A stretch of DNA of 64,000 nt from the NCBI GenBank assembly GCA_023954155.1, contig JAMLIO010000003.1, positions 152,920-216,919 of the forward strand, read 5' to 3'. The notes beneath the pieces were generated by a model that worked only from the letters and a program-made list of their open reading frames with translations, was not told where the DNA came from and ran no database searches. This DNA is from Pseudobdellovibrionaceae bacterium. Lineage in GTDB: Bacteria; Bdellovibrionota; Bdellovibrionia; Bdellovibrionales; UBA1609. Made by a program: the position numbers and the translations under genes. Of this stretch, positions 18,051 through 27,065 are shown piece by piece. The number at the start of each line of letters is the position of its first letter. Within the stretch, counting starts at the first letter, position 1.

Positions 18051-18662
18051 TTAAAGTTGAATTCCTGAGAATGATAAAAATCCAAGTGCCATCAAACCCA
18101 CAATAATAAACGTAATTCCCAAACCTCTTAAACCAGGAGGGATATCCGAGTATTTTAATTTTTCACGAATACCGGCCAAAGCCACAATAGCAAGCGCCCA
18201 GCCAAAGCCCGATCCTACACCATACACTACAGATTCAGCAAAAGTGTAATCTCTTTCCACCATGAAAAGAGAGCCCCCCATAATAGCACAGTTCACTGTA
18301 ATTAAAGGCAAGAAGATGCCTAAGGCATTATAGAGAGCAGGAAAGTATTTATCTAAAGTCATCTCTAGGATTTGTACCACAGCTGCAATCAACCCAATAT
18401 AACATATGAATCCCAGAAAGCTTAAATCAACTCCTTCAACGCCAGCCCACTTCAAAGCATCCTCACGTAAAAGATAATTATACATAAGATTGTTCAACGG
18501 CACCGTTAAAGCTTGAACTACAATAACAGCGATACCTAGCCCCATAGCCGTTTTAACTTTTTTAGAAACAGCAAGAAAAGTACACATTCCCAAAAAGAAG
18601 GCTAATGCCATGTTCTCGATAAAAACTGATTTTATAAATAATGATAAATAATGCTCTAACAT
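18051..18662 (-). CDS. nqrE: Na+-NQR subunit E
   Basis: One of the two homologous six-helix subunits that form the sodium/electron path across the membrane. Conserved segments are [21 protein letters not shown] with its Cys, and [27 protein letters not shown] with the second conserved Cys. With NqrD these four Cys hold the intramembrane Fe centre. It is 203 residues and starts 9 bp after nqrD. Confidence 0.96.
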   Translation of the reverse strand: MLEHYLSLFIKSVFIENMALAFFLGMCTFLAVSKKVKTAMGLGIAVIVVQALTVPLNNLMYNYLLREDALKWAGVEGVDLSFLGFICYIGLIAAVVQILEMTLDKYFPALYNALGIFLPLITVNCAIMGGSLFMVERDYTFAESVVYGVGSGFGWALAIVALAGIREKLKYSDIPPGLRGLGITFIIVGLMALGFLSFSGIQL

Positions 18663-18671
18663 GTCTTACCT

Positions 18672-19292
18672 CTATGCCTCTTCAATTTGATCGGTCTTCC
18701 AAGTTCTTAAAGCCCAAATCAAAAGTCCAATGATAAAAAACGCACTTGGAGCAAGCAGCAACATACCATTGGGCTCATACCAACCACCATCTTTAGCAAG
18801 CTTAAGCACTGTGTATCCTAATAATTTTCCACTACCAAAAATTTCACGGAAAAAAGCCACAATGATAAGGATCAAGCTGTATCCCAGCCCGTTTCCAAAC
18901 CCATCTAGAAAGCTCATGATAGGCGGATTCTTCATTGCATACCCTTCTGCTCTTCCCATCACAATACAGTTTGTGATGATCAAGCCGACAAAGACTGACA
19001 TCTCTTTTGCTAAACTGTAAGCATAGGCTTTTAAAATTTGATCTGTCACAATCACTAAAGAGGCAATGATGGCCATCTGAACAATAATACGAATACTAGA
19101 AGGAATATAATTTCTGATTAAACTCACAAAAAAACTAGAAAAGGCTGTCACTAAGGTCACAGCAACACTCATGACCAGTGCCTTATCCATTTTTGTGGTC
19201 ACAGCAAGTGCCGAACAGATTCCTAAGATTTGTAATGCAATTGGGTTATTTGCAAATAGAGGTTCAAATAAAACCTTTTTAATTTTTTCCAT
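18672..19292 (-). CDS. nqrD: Na+-NQR subunit D
   Basis: Partner of NqrE, 206 residues with six membrane helices. [27 protein letters not shown] carries one conserved Cys and [21 protein letters not shown] the other. The start overlaps the nqrC stop by one base, indicating translational coupling. Paralogous to nqrE in inverted topology. Confidence 0.96.
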   Translation of the reverse strand: MEKIKKVLFEPLFANNPIALQILGICSALAVTTKMDKALVMSVAVTLVTAFSSFFVSLIRNYIPSSIRIIVQMAIIASLVIVTDQILKAYAYSLAKEMSVFVGLIITNCIVMGRAEGYAMKNPPIMSFLDGFGNGLGYSLILIIVAFFREIFGSGKLLGYTVLKLAKDGGWYEPNGMLLLAPSAFFIIGLLIWALRTWKTDQIEEA

Positions 19293-20110
19293 TATGCACC
19301 TTCCTCCATGCTTGCTGACTCTTCTTTATGCTCTGAATGATCCGCACCCGTAGATAATTTCTTAAGAAATGGACCAAAGCCATCTGGTCCCAACCAATAA
19401 CGAAGCATATTGGTTACCCCATTACTGGTGATCGTCGCGCCAGACAGGCCATCTACCTTGTAATCCGCTTGAGGAGTGGACTCTGACACTGCTCCTTTAA
19501 CAACCTTCACTTCCACATTGAAGTTGTTATCAAAGACTTTTTTTCCAATCCATAACTCTTTCCATTTTGGATTGTCGATTTCACCACCCAACCCAGGCGT
19601 TTCTCCATGAGAATAAAAGCCCAAGCCTTTAATTGTTTGTGCATCCGAAGATAAAGCCAAGAAACCATACATCGTTGACCACAAACCTTTTCCATATACA
19701 GGAAGCACAACCATTTCTACTTGATCGTCTTTGATATATTTATAGACTGGAGCAAACTTAGAACGTGTCTTAATCCCAGATACATCTTTCTCTGCAGGGA
19801 TGAACATACCCATTTCAGGATCTTTGGTGGCTTTAGCCTGATCAAAGGTCTCTGGGTTGATGTCCGTCACCTCACCCGTAGCTAAGTCTATCACTTCAGC
19901 TTTGATTTGCGTGTAAGCCTCTTCAATCTCTGCCTTAGTAACGGGTTCATGAATTAAACCTGATGCCAAAAGCAAATTCTTCTTCACATCTAGTTCTTTA
20001 TTGATATCTTGCATAGGTTTTAAAAGTACCGCAGCACCTGACACCAAAACCGAACACACTACACATAGTATCGTTGCGACTACTAAGGTTTTTATTGCTT
20101 CATTGTCCAT
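19292..20110 (-). CDS. nqrC: Na+-NQR subunit C (covalent FMN)
   Basis: Periplasm-facing flavoprotein subunit. One N-terminal helix ([23 protein letters not shown]) is followed by the FMN-binding domain. The flavinylation motif [13 protein letters not shown] places FMN on Thr226, the target of Apb[23 protein letters not shown] is the family hallmark. It overlaps the end of nqrB by 11 bp. Length 272 is close to the Vibrio protein. Confidence 0.96.
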   Translation of the reverse strand: MDNEAIKTLVVATILCVVCSVLVSGAAVLLKPMQDINKELDVKKNLLLASGLIHEPVTKAEIEEAYTQIKAEVIDLATGEVTDINPETFDQAKATKDPEMGMFIPAEKDVSGIKTRSKFAPVYKYIKDDQVEMVVLPVYGKGLWSTMYGFLALSSDAQTIKGLGFYSHGETPGLGGEIDNPKWKELWIGKKVFDNNFNVEVKVVKGAVSESTPQADYKVDGLSGATITSNGVTNMLRYWLGPDGFGPFLKKLSTGADHSEHKEESASMEEGA

Positions 20111-21305
20111 ACTTTAACTTCCGTCTTCTAATGTTGGCATTTATAACAAAATAATCAATCAATGGGGCAAACACGTTACCAAACAGAATGGCAAGCATCA
20201 CACCCTCAGGGAAAGCAGGATTCACCACACGAATGATGATCGCCACAAACCCAATCAGTGCACCATAGAAATACTGCCCTACCTGAGTCATAGACGCACT
20301 CACTGGATCGGTAGCCATAAAGACACACCCAAAAGCAAAACCACCCAAAACAAAATGCCATACTGGAGGCACCGCAAAGAGCGGGTTCGTATCGCTACCG
20401 ATGAAGTTGAATAAGAGTACTGTCGCCGCTGCCATTAAAGTCATACTGAGCATGATTCTCCAAGAACCAATGCCTGTTGCAATCAACACTAAGGCTCCAA
20501 ATAAACACAGCAATGTCGAAGTCTCGCCCATAGACCCAGGCATCAAACCCATAAAGGCTTCAGTCCAAGAGTAAGTCACCGCTGACATTCCCTCTAACGC
20601 AATTGCACCTAAGGGTGTTGCCCCAGAAAATCCGTCAGCAGCTGTCCAAACCAAATCCCCAGAGATTTGTGCAGGGTAAGCAAAGAATAAAAACGCACGA
20701 GCCGTTAAAGCAGGGTTTAAGAAGTTCTTTCCTGTTCCACCAAAAACTTCTTTTCCCAAAACCACTCCAAAGCTGATACCAATAGCGACCTGCCAAAGAG
20801 GAATCGTAGGTGGTAGAATCAGCGGAAATAACATCCCCGTCACTAAAAATCCTTCATTGATTTCATGCTTACGTACAGTGGCAAATATAGCTTCCCAAAA
20901 ACCCCCAACTAAGTTGGTTACCAGAAAGACGGGCAGGAAGTAAAGGGCACCCAAAACTATGGAACCTAAAACAGAAGATGAGCTGACCATAAATCCAAGG
21001 GCGTGAAAGATATCTCCTCTCCACCCTAAAATTGTATCTTTACTCATACCTTCTAAGGCCAACTGAGATTGGTACCCTGTATTGTACATGGCCCAAAACA
21101 TGATGGGTGTTAAGGCCATCGCCACAGTGATCATTGTCCTTTTTAGATCAATGCCATCGCGAACATGAACTTCACCAGAACTCACATCTGGTGGAGTGTA
21201 CAAAAAAGTATCTATCATTTCGTACATGGGGTAAAACTTTTCTAGTTTTCCTCCCTTTACGAAGTGCTTGTGCTGATTATCAAGAAAGTTTCTTACAAAT
21301 TTCAT
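20100..21305 (-). CDS. nqrB: Na+-NQR subunit B (covalent FMN, riboflavin, quinone site)
   Basis: Large membrane subunit of 401 residues and about ten helices. [16 protein letters not shown] places covalent FMN on Thr230. The NqrB/RnfD hallmarks include [46 protein letters not shown] and [20 protein letters not shown]. The Gly pair in the VLGGF-type region near the quinone site is not checked. The stop-start junction with nqrA is one base apart. Confidence 0.97.
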   Translation of the reverse strand: MKFVRNFLDNQHKHFVKGGKLEKFYPMYEMIDTFLYTPPDVSSGEVHVRDGIDLKRTMITVAMALTPIMFWAMYNTGYQSQLALEGMSKDTILGWRGDIFHALGFMVSSSSVLGSIVLGALYFLPVFLVTNLVGGFWEAIFATVRKHEINEGFLVTGMLFPLILPPTIPLWQVAIGISFGVVLGKEVFGGTGKNFLNPALTARAFLFFAYPAQISGDLVWTAADGFSGATPLGAIALEGMSAVTYSWTEAFMGLMPGSMGETSTLLCLFGALVLIATGIGSWRIMLSMTLMAAATVLLFNFIGSDTNPLFAVPPVWHFVLGGFAFGCVFMATDPVSASMTQVGQYFYGALIGFVAIIIRVVNPAFPEGVMLAILFGNVFAPLIDYFVINANIRRRKLKYGQ

Positions 21306-22658
21306 CTAGCCATCCTTCTCAATGATATTCAAATTTTCTCTTAATACGGGTCCAAAATCTGTCTTGCCCACATCCACAAATGTTAATAGTGCCAAGTCTT
21401 CTTCTGCCAGCTCTAGGCAACCCAAGTCTTGTGACATATCTGTATCTTTAGACACCAATGAACGCACTAGCTGTGTGGCAAGAATATTTAAAGGCATCAC
21501 ACGCTCGTAAGAACCAATGGGAACGATGGCACGGTGTGAACCGTTTTGATTTGAAGTGAACGCAAATTTCTTAAGTGGCAATAATTTAGAAACATAGATT
21601 CTTTTCACAGAAAACTTATTAAAACCAGGAGATTGCCATCCTAAAAGTTCGCGGGTGGCATCTTCTGCAATCGCAGACACTTGGTTGTAGTACCTGCCCA
21701 TATAGCACACTTCTGGTGTAGATTTTCTGCCATTAAATACAGAACCCGCAATCACACGCACTGGTCCTTCTTTTAGTTCTCCACTGATAATGTCATCAAG
21801 ATGAGAGCCTCGTCTGATTTTAACAACCTTTGGAGATTGAACCATGGGACCCGCAAGCGAAATCACTTTTTCTAAATCTAGCTTTCCTGTTTTAAATAAA
21901 GCTCCAATAGAGATCACATCCTGATAGTTGATGTGCCACACGGCTTTGTTAGGATTTACTGGATCGACAAAGTGAATATGAGTCCCTGGATTTCCTGCAG
22001 GGTGTGGACCCGCAAACTCTACCTTCTCAAGAGACTTCACAGAAGGAACCGCAATTTGAGATTGGTCCTTCACACATAGATACACTTTTCCTGAAGTCAG
22101 TTTGCTTAGAGCCAACGCTCCTGCTTCAAAGTCTTCTTTGCGTGCATTCACAATATCCGTTGGATCTAATGCCAAGGGGTTCGTATCAATAGCTGTGATA
22201 AAAATAGAACGAGGAGTTGAATCTATCGCGGGAATCTTTTCATAAGGGCGTTGTCTTAAGGCTGTCCATTCCCCTGACTCTACTAGCAAGGCTCTGATTT
22301 GCTCTGCTGTGAGTTCTGCAACTGATTTTCCCAAATAGTTTTTAAATTGAACTTGTTCTTCAGTGGCAGCAACATCCACAATGATGGCTTGAAAAGCACG
22401 CCTCTCGCCTCTACGAATCTCTTTGACGACACCTGCGGCAGGCGAAGTGTAAACCACGCCCACATTCTTTTTACATTCAAAAAGAGGTTGGCCTATCTTT
22501 ACAGTGTCGCCTTCTTTGACCAGCATAGTCGGCTTCATCCCAATATAGTCCAAGCCCACTATGGCTACTTGCTTTGTTGTCTTGGTTCCTTCGATCTTCT
22601 GAGAGCTTAACCCACCCATGATAGGTAAATCCAAACCCTTACGAATTTTAAATTTCAT
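21306..22658 (-). CDS. nqrA: Na+-NQR subunit A
   Basis: Cytoplasmic peripheral subunit of 450 residues. ATG 22658 has AGGTGG upstream and begins with the family sequence KFKIRKGLDLPIMGG, so the longer frame to 22727 is rejected. The domain includes the lipoyl/RnfC-like barrel (KEGDTVKIGQPLFECKKN, AAGVVKEIRRGERRAFQ) and HIHFVDPVNPNKAVWHINYQD. First gene of an eight-gene operon nqrABCDEF-apbE-nqrM with minimal gaps throughout. Confidence 0.96.
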   Translation of the reverse strand: MKFKIRKGLDLPIMGGLSSQKIEGTKTTKQVAIVGLDYIGMKPTMLVKEGDTVKIGQPLFECKKNVGVVYTSPAAGVVKEIRRGERRAFQAIIVDVAATEEQVQFKNYLGKSVAELTAEQIRALLVESGEWTALRQRPYEKIPAIDSTPRSIFITAIDTNPLALDPTDIVNARKEDFEAGALALSKLTSGKVYLCVKDQSQIAVPSVKSLEKVEFAGPHPAGNPGTHIHFVDPVNPNKAVWHINYQDVISIGALFKTGKLDLEKVISLAGPMVQSPKVVKIRRGSHLDDIISGELKEGPVRVIAGSVFNGRKSTPEVCYMGRYYNQVSAIAEDATRELLGWQSPGFNKFSVKRIYVSKLLPLKKFAFTSNQNGSHRAIVPIGSYERVMPLNILATQLVRSLVSKDTDMSQDLGCLELAEEDLALLTFVDVGKTDFGPVLRENLNIIEKDG

Positions 22659-22921
22659 GCTTGACCACCTGAAATAATTTATAAAATCACTGACCTTGGC
22701 ATTTGTACTAAAGAACCTCAAAATCATTAAGTCTTAAGTAATAATGCTAAAGGCTATCAATATTGCAAACGAAGAGATAATACGCTCAAGAATTACGAAT
22801 AGCCAGAGGCTCACGCTCACAAACAATGCACAGTGTTGTATCTGTAACCATAATATCTAAATGATATTGCTCGAAGATGCTGCTTTATGGTAACTGCTAG
22901 GCAGAAAGTACGGGGGTATCC

Positions 22922-23182
22922 ATGAAGTCTTTATTGTTAACTTTAATTTTGTCTGTTTTTTCAGCAGGAGTTTTTACTCCAGCCGCTTTTGCTATTGATG
23001 ACGAGGTTCCTCCTGGAATCAAAATTGACTACGTGTCTTGGTGTGAGGGTGACGCGATCAAAACACGTGATGAAGATGGCCAAGCTTATACAGAATTTGA
23101 CTGTTACGATGCTGACCGCAGATGTATAGAAACCACAGTCAAAAAAAATGACTGGTACGTTGTCACAGCGACTTGTAAATAA
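22922..23182 (+). CDS. Small secreted cysteine-containing protein, unknown
   Basis: An 86-residue protein with a signal peptide (LILSVFSAGVFTPAAFA|IDDE). The acidic mature region of about 61 residues has four Cys (SWCEGD, FDCYDAD, RRCIETT, ATCK), enough for two disulfides. A strong GGGGG precedes the ATG and a terminator follows, so it is a stand-alone expressed gene. No family recognised. Divergent from nqrA. Confidence 0.65.
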   Translation: MKSLLLTLILSVFSAGVFTPAAFAIDDEVPPGIKIDYVSWCEGDAIKTRDEDGQAYTEFDCYDADRRCIETTVKKNDWYVVTATCK

Positions 23183-23258
23183 TCTGTCAAACCCTTACCT
23201 AGCTTTTTGAACACAAAAAATGTGGGGTGCTTTACACTTCACAGACCAAAAGAGCACT

Positions 23259-23300
23259 CAACCCCCATATCACAACGTGTATGGGGTTGTTTATTTTTTT
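23259..23300 (+). terminator. Rho-independent terminator
   Basis: A long stem: CAACCCC, ATA and CAC pair with GTG, TAT and GGGGTTG across single-base bulges, around an AAC loop. A T-rich tail (TTTATTTTTTT) follows. It ends the small secreted protein gene 77 bp upstream. Confidence 0.85.
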
Positions 23301-23498
23301 CGCAGGCCTTATACTGCGTTTATGTATAAGATTGATCTGGCCCTTTTTAAATATGTTGCAGAGACTCCTAAGAGCATCTCTATCCGCAACGCCTTAACGA
23401 GTCCATTGCACTCGCGATAAGCCAAAGTTTACAAAATCTCACTACAAAATTTCACCGACAACACAAAGCACACCCAACCCCCTAACAGAGAGGTTCAA
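23301..23498. other. Gene-free stretch before rnk
   Basis: The gap from 23183 to 23498 is just over 300 bp. Beyond the terminator I see only a possible 32-codon frame from ATG 23323 without a ribosome binding site, which I do not accept as a gene. The rnk promoter presumably lies here but no good -35/-10 pair stands out. Confidence 0.4.
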
Positions 23499-23873
23499 AT
23501 GAAAACAGAAAAACCAAAACTCGTCTTATGCCAAAAGGACTTTGATCAGATCATGTCCCTTATGTCTGTCAATGCCACAGAAGCTATGGAGCTTTTAGAA
23601 GAAGAGATCAGTGACGCACAAGTCATCGAAGGCGATGCTTCGCCCGAAAATCGCGTCGGGTTAAATACAACTGTAGAAATTTTAGATTTAGATAAAGACA
23701 CCAAAAGCTCATTTCAGTTGGTTCTTCCCAAAGATGCCAATGCAGATGAAGGCATGGTGTCCATTCTGACTCCTATGGGTATGGCTGTGATTGGACTGGC
23801 CGTGGGGCAGGAATACAAGTGGCCTATGCCCAATGGGAATATCAAAAATTTCAAAATTTTAAGTGTAAAGTAA
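23499..23873 (+). CDS. rnk: Rnk-like nucleoside diphosphate kinase regulator (GreA/GreB C-terminal fold)
   Basis: A 124-residue protein. A short N-terminal helical region (ICQKDFDQI-like LCQKDFDQIMSLM) is followed by the GreA/GreB C-terminal domain (VGLNTTVEILDLDKDTKSSFQLVLPKD, VSILTPMGMAVIGLAVGQEYKWPMPNG). Rnk-type proteins bind RNA polymerase and influence nucleoside diphosphate kinase levels; the long coiled-coil of true Gre factors is missing. GAGAGGT precedes the ATG. Convergent with the DUF3299 gene, 2 bp between stops. Confidence 0.85.
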   Translation: MKTEKPKLVLCQKDFDQIMSLMSVNATEAMELLEEEISDAQVIEGDASPENRVGLNTTVEILDLDKDTKSSFQLVLPKDANADEGMVSILTPMGMAVIGLAVGQEYKWPMPNGNIKNFKILSVK

Positions 23874-23875
23874 AA

Positions 23876-24355
23876 CTAACGCCTTCGTCTTGGAGGCACA
23901 TACTTTTCCATCTCAGCATCCACCATTTTAAAAGAGGACTGACCGTGGATGCTGGTTGAAGTTTCAATCTTTAAGATGCCTGTCACCCATGAAGGATTAT
24001 GCACCTGTCGCATTGGCAAAGTACTTTTAAGATGCACATGCACAATCAAGTTCGGTGGCGGTGGCGGGACATGTATGCAGGCTTGAGCGTTAGGCACTAA
24101 TAAAAATTCATTGAGCACGCTGTAATTATCAGTCAGTGGCACCACAAACCCTGGCATTTTGACCATTTTATTATGTAAACGCTTTAACTCTCTCGGAGCA
24201 TCTCCTGTTTTATAATCCAATTTACTTAACAGATACCAATCTATCTCTACAGGTTTATCGCTTGCACCCTCATTCCACAGGTTCATTGCAAAAAAACCTA
24301 CGGCTATAAGCAGTAGGACACCCGTAAGACTCAGAACTCTTCGTTTTTTTGTCAT
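23876..24355 (-). CDS. DUF3299 protein, last gene of a Zrg-like metal-uptake cluster
   Basis: A 159-residue membrane-anchored or secreted protein. Its N-terminal helix (LSLTGVLLLIAVGFFAMNLW) is followed by the DUF3299 core: MVKMPGFVVPLTDNYSVLNEFLLVPNAQACIHVPPPPPNLIVHV contains the invariant FLLVP, ACIHVPPPP and HV elements. Function is not established. Co-occurrence with DUF2796 and an FtsX-type ABC transporter suggests a periplasmic partner in metal (zinc) handling, the ACIHVPPPPP segment being a possible Cys/His ligand site. It lies 3 bp after the permease stop. Confidence 0.85.
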   Translation of the reverse strand: MTKKRRVLSLTGVLLLIAVGFFAMNLWNEGASDKPVEIDWYLLSKLDYKTGDAPRELKRLHNKMVKMPGFVVPLTDNYSVLNEFLLVPNAQACIHVPPPPPNLIVHVHLKSTLPMRQVHNPSWVTGILKIETSTSIHGQSSFKMVDAEMEKYVPPRRRR

Positions 24356-24358
24356 GAG

Positions 24359-25624
24359 TTAAACCTTAATCGTTAGGCCGTCTGCCAAAGAATTCCTATA
24401 CGCACGCCATGCAGGAAATAAACTTGCAACAAGAGCACATCCAAAAATAGCCAGAAGATACCATCCTTCAATCACAGTGGGCTTAAATAAATTTAAAGAT
24501 AATCCTAATTGTGATTCTAGAATTCCCTTGCTTATCCCCAATCCTGCATAAAGAAAACCTATCCCCAATACACTACCCAATATAACCAAAAGAATGCTTT
24601 CAGCCACTAGCAATGTAAAAATAAACTTTTTGCTGGCCCCCGAAGCTCGTAGAATGGCCATTTCTCGTCGTCGTTCATTTAACGTAGATAAAAGAGCAAT
24701 CAGCATCGACAACAGACTGACAAGCAAAACTAAAAAACTTATAAAGATCAACACCTGCTCTGCCCAGCCTAAGGTTTGCCAAAGTTCACTAAGGCTCACT
24801 CCTGGAAGAATCGCCATTAAAGGTTCGGCCTTATAATCGTTGATGTGTCTTTGAAAGTTAAAGATTTGCATTTTTGAAGTCAATTTTACAAAAGCAGCCG
24901 TAATATCTGCTTCTTCCACATCTGCATCAGTGAGTGCGTGCATGTGATCTTCTGCGCTTGGCGCACCTTCTTGCCAATCTTTATGCAAAGCTGTCATAGC
25001 TTTGAGTGAGATATGCAGCGAACTGTCTACTGGCGTTCCTGTAGGTTTTAAAATTCCTTTCACAGTAAAAGGATGATCTTCGTGGTCTTGAAAAGACACG
25101 GCATCGGCTCCGTGAGATAAAATAATCTGATCACCCACCTTGTAAGATAAAGTTTGGGCCACCTTAGCACCTAGGACTACATCGTATAAATCTTTTATCC
25201 ATGTCCCATCAGATTCTAGAGTTAAAGTTTTATCCCCAGCATACCTATAATGCTGGATGTAGCCGTTGCTGGTTCCAATAACTTTATAACCTTTATGTGA
25301 GTCTCCCAGAGAGATCGGAATCATCCACTCTACATGTTCATTTTCTATAAGATCGTTGTACGTTCTATTAGAAATATTGTTAGTGGCATTTCCAATTCTA
25401 AAAACCGAATACAATAAAAGATTCACCGAACCACTTCTGGCGCCCACAATTAAATCCACTCCAGACACCGTAGATTCAAAGCTTGAACGTGCACTTTGAC
25501 GAATGCGCTCAATCCCCAATAGAAGCACCACACTCAGTGATATAGATAGAATAGACAGCAATGCTGGTATTTTTCTGTTCCACAAACTTTGCAGTGCAAT
25601 TGAAAATAACGTCTTTACAAACAT
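24359..25624 (-). CDS. ABC transporter permease, FtsX/MacB type
   Basis: A 421-residue protein with one N-terminal helix (IPALLSILSISLSVVLLLGIERI), a large periplasmic domain (about 40-275), and three C-terminal helices (VLIFISFLVLLVSLLSMLIALLS and the two after LNERRREMAILRASGASKKFIF). The ERRREMAILRASGAS loop is the FtsX-family ATPase contact. GVDLIVGARSGSVNLLLYSVFRIG early in the periplasmic domain is typical of Zrg/LolE-like permeases. It is co-transcribed with the ATPase (stop and start adjacent). Exact substrate unknown. Confidence 0.87.
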   Translation of the reverse strand: MFVKTLFSIALQSLWNRKIPALLSILSISLSVVLLLGIERIRQSARSSFESTVSGVDLIVGARSGSVNLLLYSVFRIGNATNNISNRTYNDLIENEHVEWMIPISLGDSHKGYKVIGTSNGYIQHYRYAGDKTLTLESDGTWIKDLYDVVLGAKVAQTLSYKVGDQIILSHGADAVSFQDHEDHPFTVKGILKPTGTPVDSSLHISLKAMTALHKDWQEGAPSAEDHMHALTDADVEEADITAAFVKLTSKMQIFNFQRHINDYKAEPLMAILPGVSLSELWQTLGWAEQVLIFISFLVLLVSLLSMLIALLSTLNERRREMAILRASGASKKFIFTLLVAESILLVILGSVLGIGFLYAGLGISKGILESQLGLSLNLFKPTVIEGWYLLAIFGCALVASLFPAWRAYRNSLADGLTIKV

Positions 25625-26341
25625 TTATTGATCTCCTGCACGAGTTTGCGCCTTATTGATATCTGCAAGTGCTATGACTCTGTCAAATTTTTCTCCTAAA
25701 GCCATATCATGGCTTACAAAGATGAGTCCTAAATTATTCCGAGAGCATTCAGAAAATAACAAATCAAGAAATCCTTGACGTGCGTTTGCATCTAGAGCCG
25801 ATGTAGGTTCGTCAGCAATGATCAACTCAGGACTTCCTACCAAGGCTCTGCACGCAGCCACTCTTTGTTGCTGTCCTACGCTTAAATGATTCACTTTTTG
25901 ATTTAAAATGTCAGAGGTCAAATCGAGGGCTGAGATCAACCTATCGACCTCGTCATTGATATTTCTATTCTTTAAAAGTCTTTGTCTTTTATGTTCAGAA
26001 AAACTTAGGGGCAAGATGATATTCTCATAAGCCGATAAATACGGAAGCAGGTTGAACATTTGAAAGATAAAGCCCATATGATCACCACGCCACCCGTCTT
26101 TTTGACTTTCAGGCATAGAAACCAAATTTTGCCCCAAAACTTTAATCTGACCTGCTTGAGGAGACAAAACACCACTCAATAAATTTAAAAAGGTAGACTT
26201 CCCTACTCCGCTGGGTCCATAGATAAAGACTTTCTCTCCTTGGTTTACAACAAAAGAGTCCACATCAATAAGATAAGGGCCCTTGGGGTTCCATGAAAAT
26301 TTCAAATTGTGCAACTCTAATAGCTGAATGTCTGCCATCAT
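25625..26341 (-). CDS. ABC transporter ATP-binding protein of the Zrg-like cluster
   Basis: A 238-residue ATPase of the MacB/LolD branch. Walker A is GPSGVGKSTFLNLLSGV, the Q-loop region MGFIFQMFNLLPYLSAYENI, the signature LSVGQQQRVAACRAL, Walker B LIIADEPTSALD, and the H-loop LIFVSHDMALG. The signature reads LSVGQ where most have LSGGQ, a common MacB/LolD-type variation. It overlaps the DUF2796 gene by 4 bp (ATGA), so translation is coupled. Confidence 0.93.
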   Translation of the reverse strand: MMADIQLLELHNLKFSWNPKGPYLIDVDSFVVNQGEKVFIYGPSGVGKSTFLNLLSGVLSPQAGQIKVLGQNLVSMPESQKDGWRGDHMGFIFQMFNLLPYLSAYENIILPLSFSEHKRQRLLKNRNINDEVDRLISALDLTSDILNQKVNHLSVGQQQRVAACRALVGSPELIIADEPTSALDANARQGFLDLLFSECSRNNLGLIFVSHDMALGEKFDRVIALADINKAQTRAGDQ

Positions 26342-26982
26342 TTTCCTAAAATAAAAAATGGTTTTTTAGCATTCACAACCGAGGCACTCTGCACCTCTTC
26401 ACTCACAAGTTGTGTTTTTAATTTTTGTATATTAGGAAATAGTTCAAACAGTAAAACTTTAATCTGTTTAAGATCTGATACACTCGAGCACTCCAACATA
26501 TAACTGACTTGAATGTCTGAATGACCTGATGAAGAAGGCTTGTGCACATGCGCACTTTCTTGGTGGGCAGACTTTGAATTTTTTTTGGACTTTCCTTTAT
26601 GTTTATGACGCTTTTGTTTTGGTGTTTTACTTTCTGAATTTAAAATGGCTTCAGCTGAAACAAAAGCTTGATCTAAAAGTTTACAGCGTGCTTCTTTCTG
26701 AAACTCAAACATACTGTGAACATCTTTGAGTCTCGCGATGGCCCTGTCCACAACCAACTTTTCTTCTTTTGACTTGGGCGCTCTCTCAAAACCAATCACA
26801 TCTTCTGCGGGTAAGGTCACAGAGAGCACCAACTTATTGTCCTCAATGACCAAATTTAAGTTTCCTTGTCCGTGCACATGGGCCATTGAAACGTGCAAAA
26901 AAATAATTTGAATCCATGTCACTAGTGCCATTATGGCAACGAACTTTCCGTGTTTAGGCCTTTGTTTGTAACTTGAAGACAC
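26338..26982 (-). CDS. DUF2796 (ZrgA-like) zinc-uptake-associated protein with His/Lys-rich insert
   Basis: GTG 26982 has GAGGTGA upstream and is preferred over TTG 27006, giving 214 residues. A signal-anchor (FVAIMALVTWIQIIFLHVSMA) is followed by the DUF2796 opening AHVHGQGNLNLVIEDNKL and LPAEDVIGFERAPKSKEEK. The centre holds a low-complexity metal-binding-like insert of Lys, His and Ser (KHKGKSKKNSKSAHQESAHV), then DIQVSYMLECSSVSDLKQIKVLLFELFPNI as in the family. In Vibrio, DUF2796 protein ZrgA heads a zinc-regulated ABC operon. First gene of the cluster; divergent from the DsbD-like gene. Confidence 0.82.
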   Translation of the reverse strand: MSSSYKQRPKHGKFVAIMALVTWIQIIFLHVSMAHVHGQGNLNLVIEDNKLVLSVTLPAEDVIGFERAPKSKEEKLVVDRAIARLKDVHSMFEFQKEARCKLLDQAFVSAEAILNSESKTPKQKRHKHKGKSKKNSKSAHQESAHVHKPSSSGHSDIQVSYMLECSSVSDLKQIKVLLFELFPNIQKLKTQLVSEEVQSASVVNAKKPFFILGK

Positions 26983-27029
26983 CTGTTCACCTCTATCGCA
27001 ATTCAATCTAAATATAGAATATAAACTAT

Positions 27030-27058
27030 TTCACTTCGTGTGGCAAAATATGTATAAT
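27030..27058 (+). promoter_or_regulatory. Sigma-70-type promoter giving a nearly leaderless mRNA
   Basis: TTCACT (27030-27035), a 17-bp spacer, and a perfect TATAAT (27053-27058). The ATG of the DsbD-like gene begins 7 bp after the -10 box, about where transcription would start. No ribosome binding site lies between. Confidence 0.6.
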
Positions 27059-27065
27059 CTCTTTC

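Noticed and set aside
23220..23420. A 66-codon frame beginning MWGALHF
   Set aside because: It runs across the terminator of the upstream gene, has no ribosome binding site and no protein-like composition.
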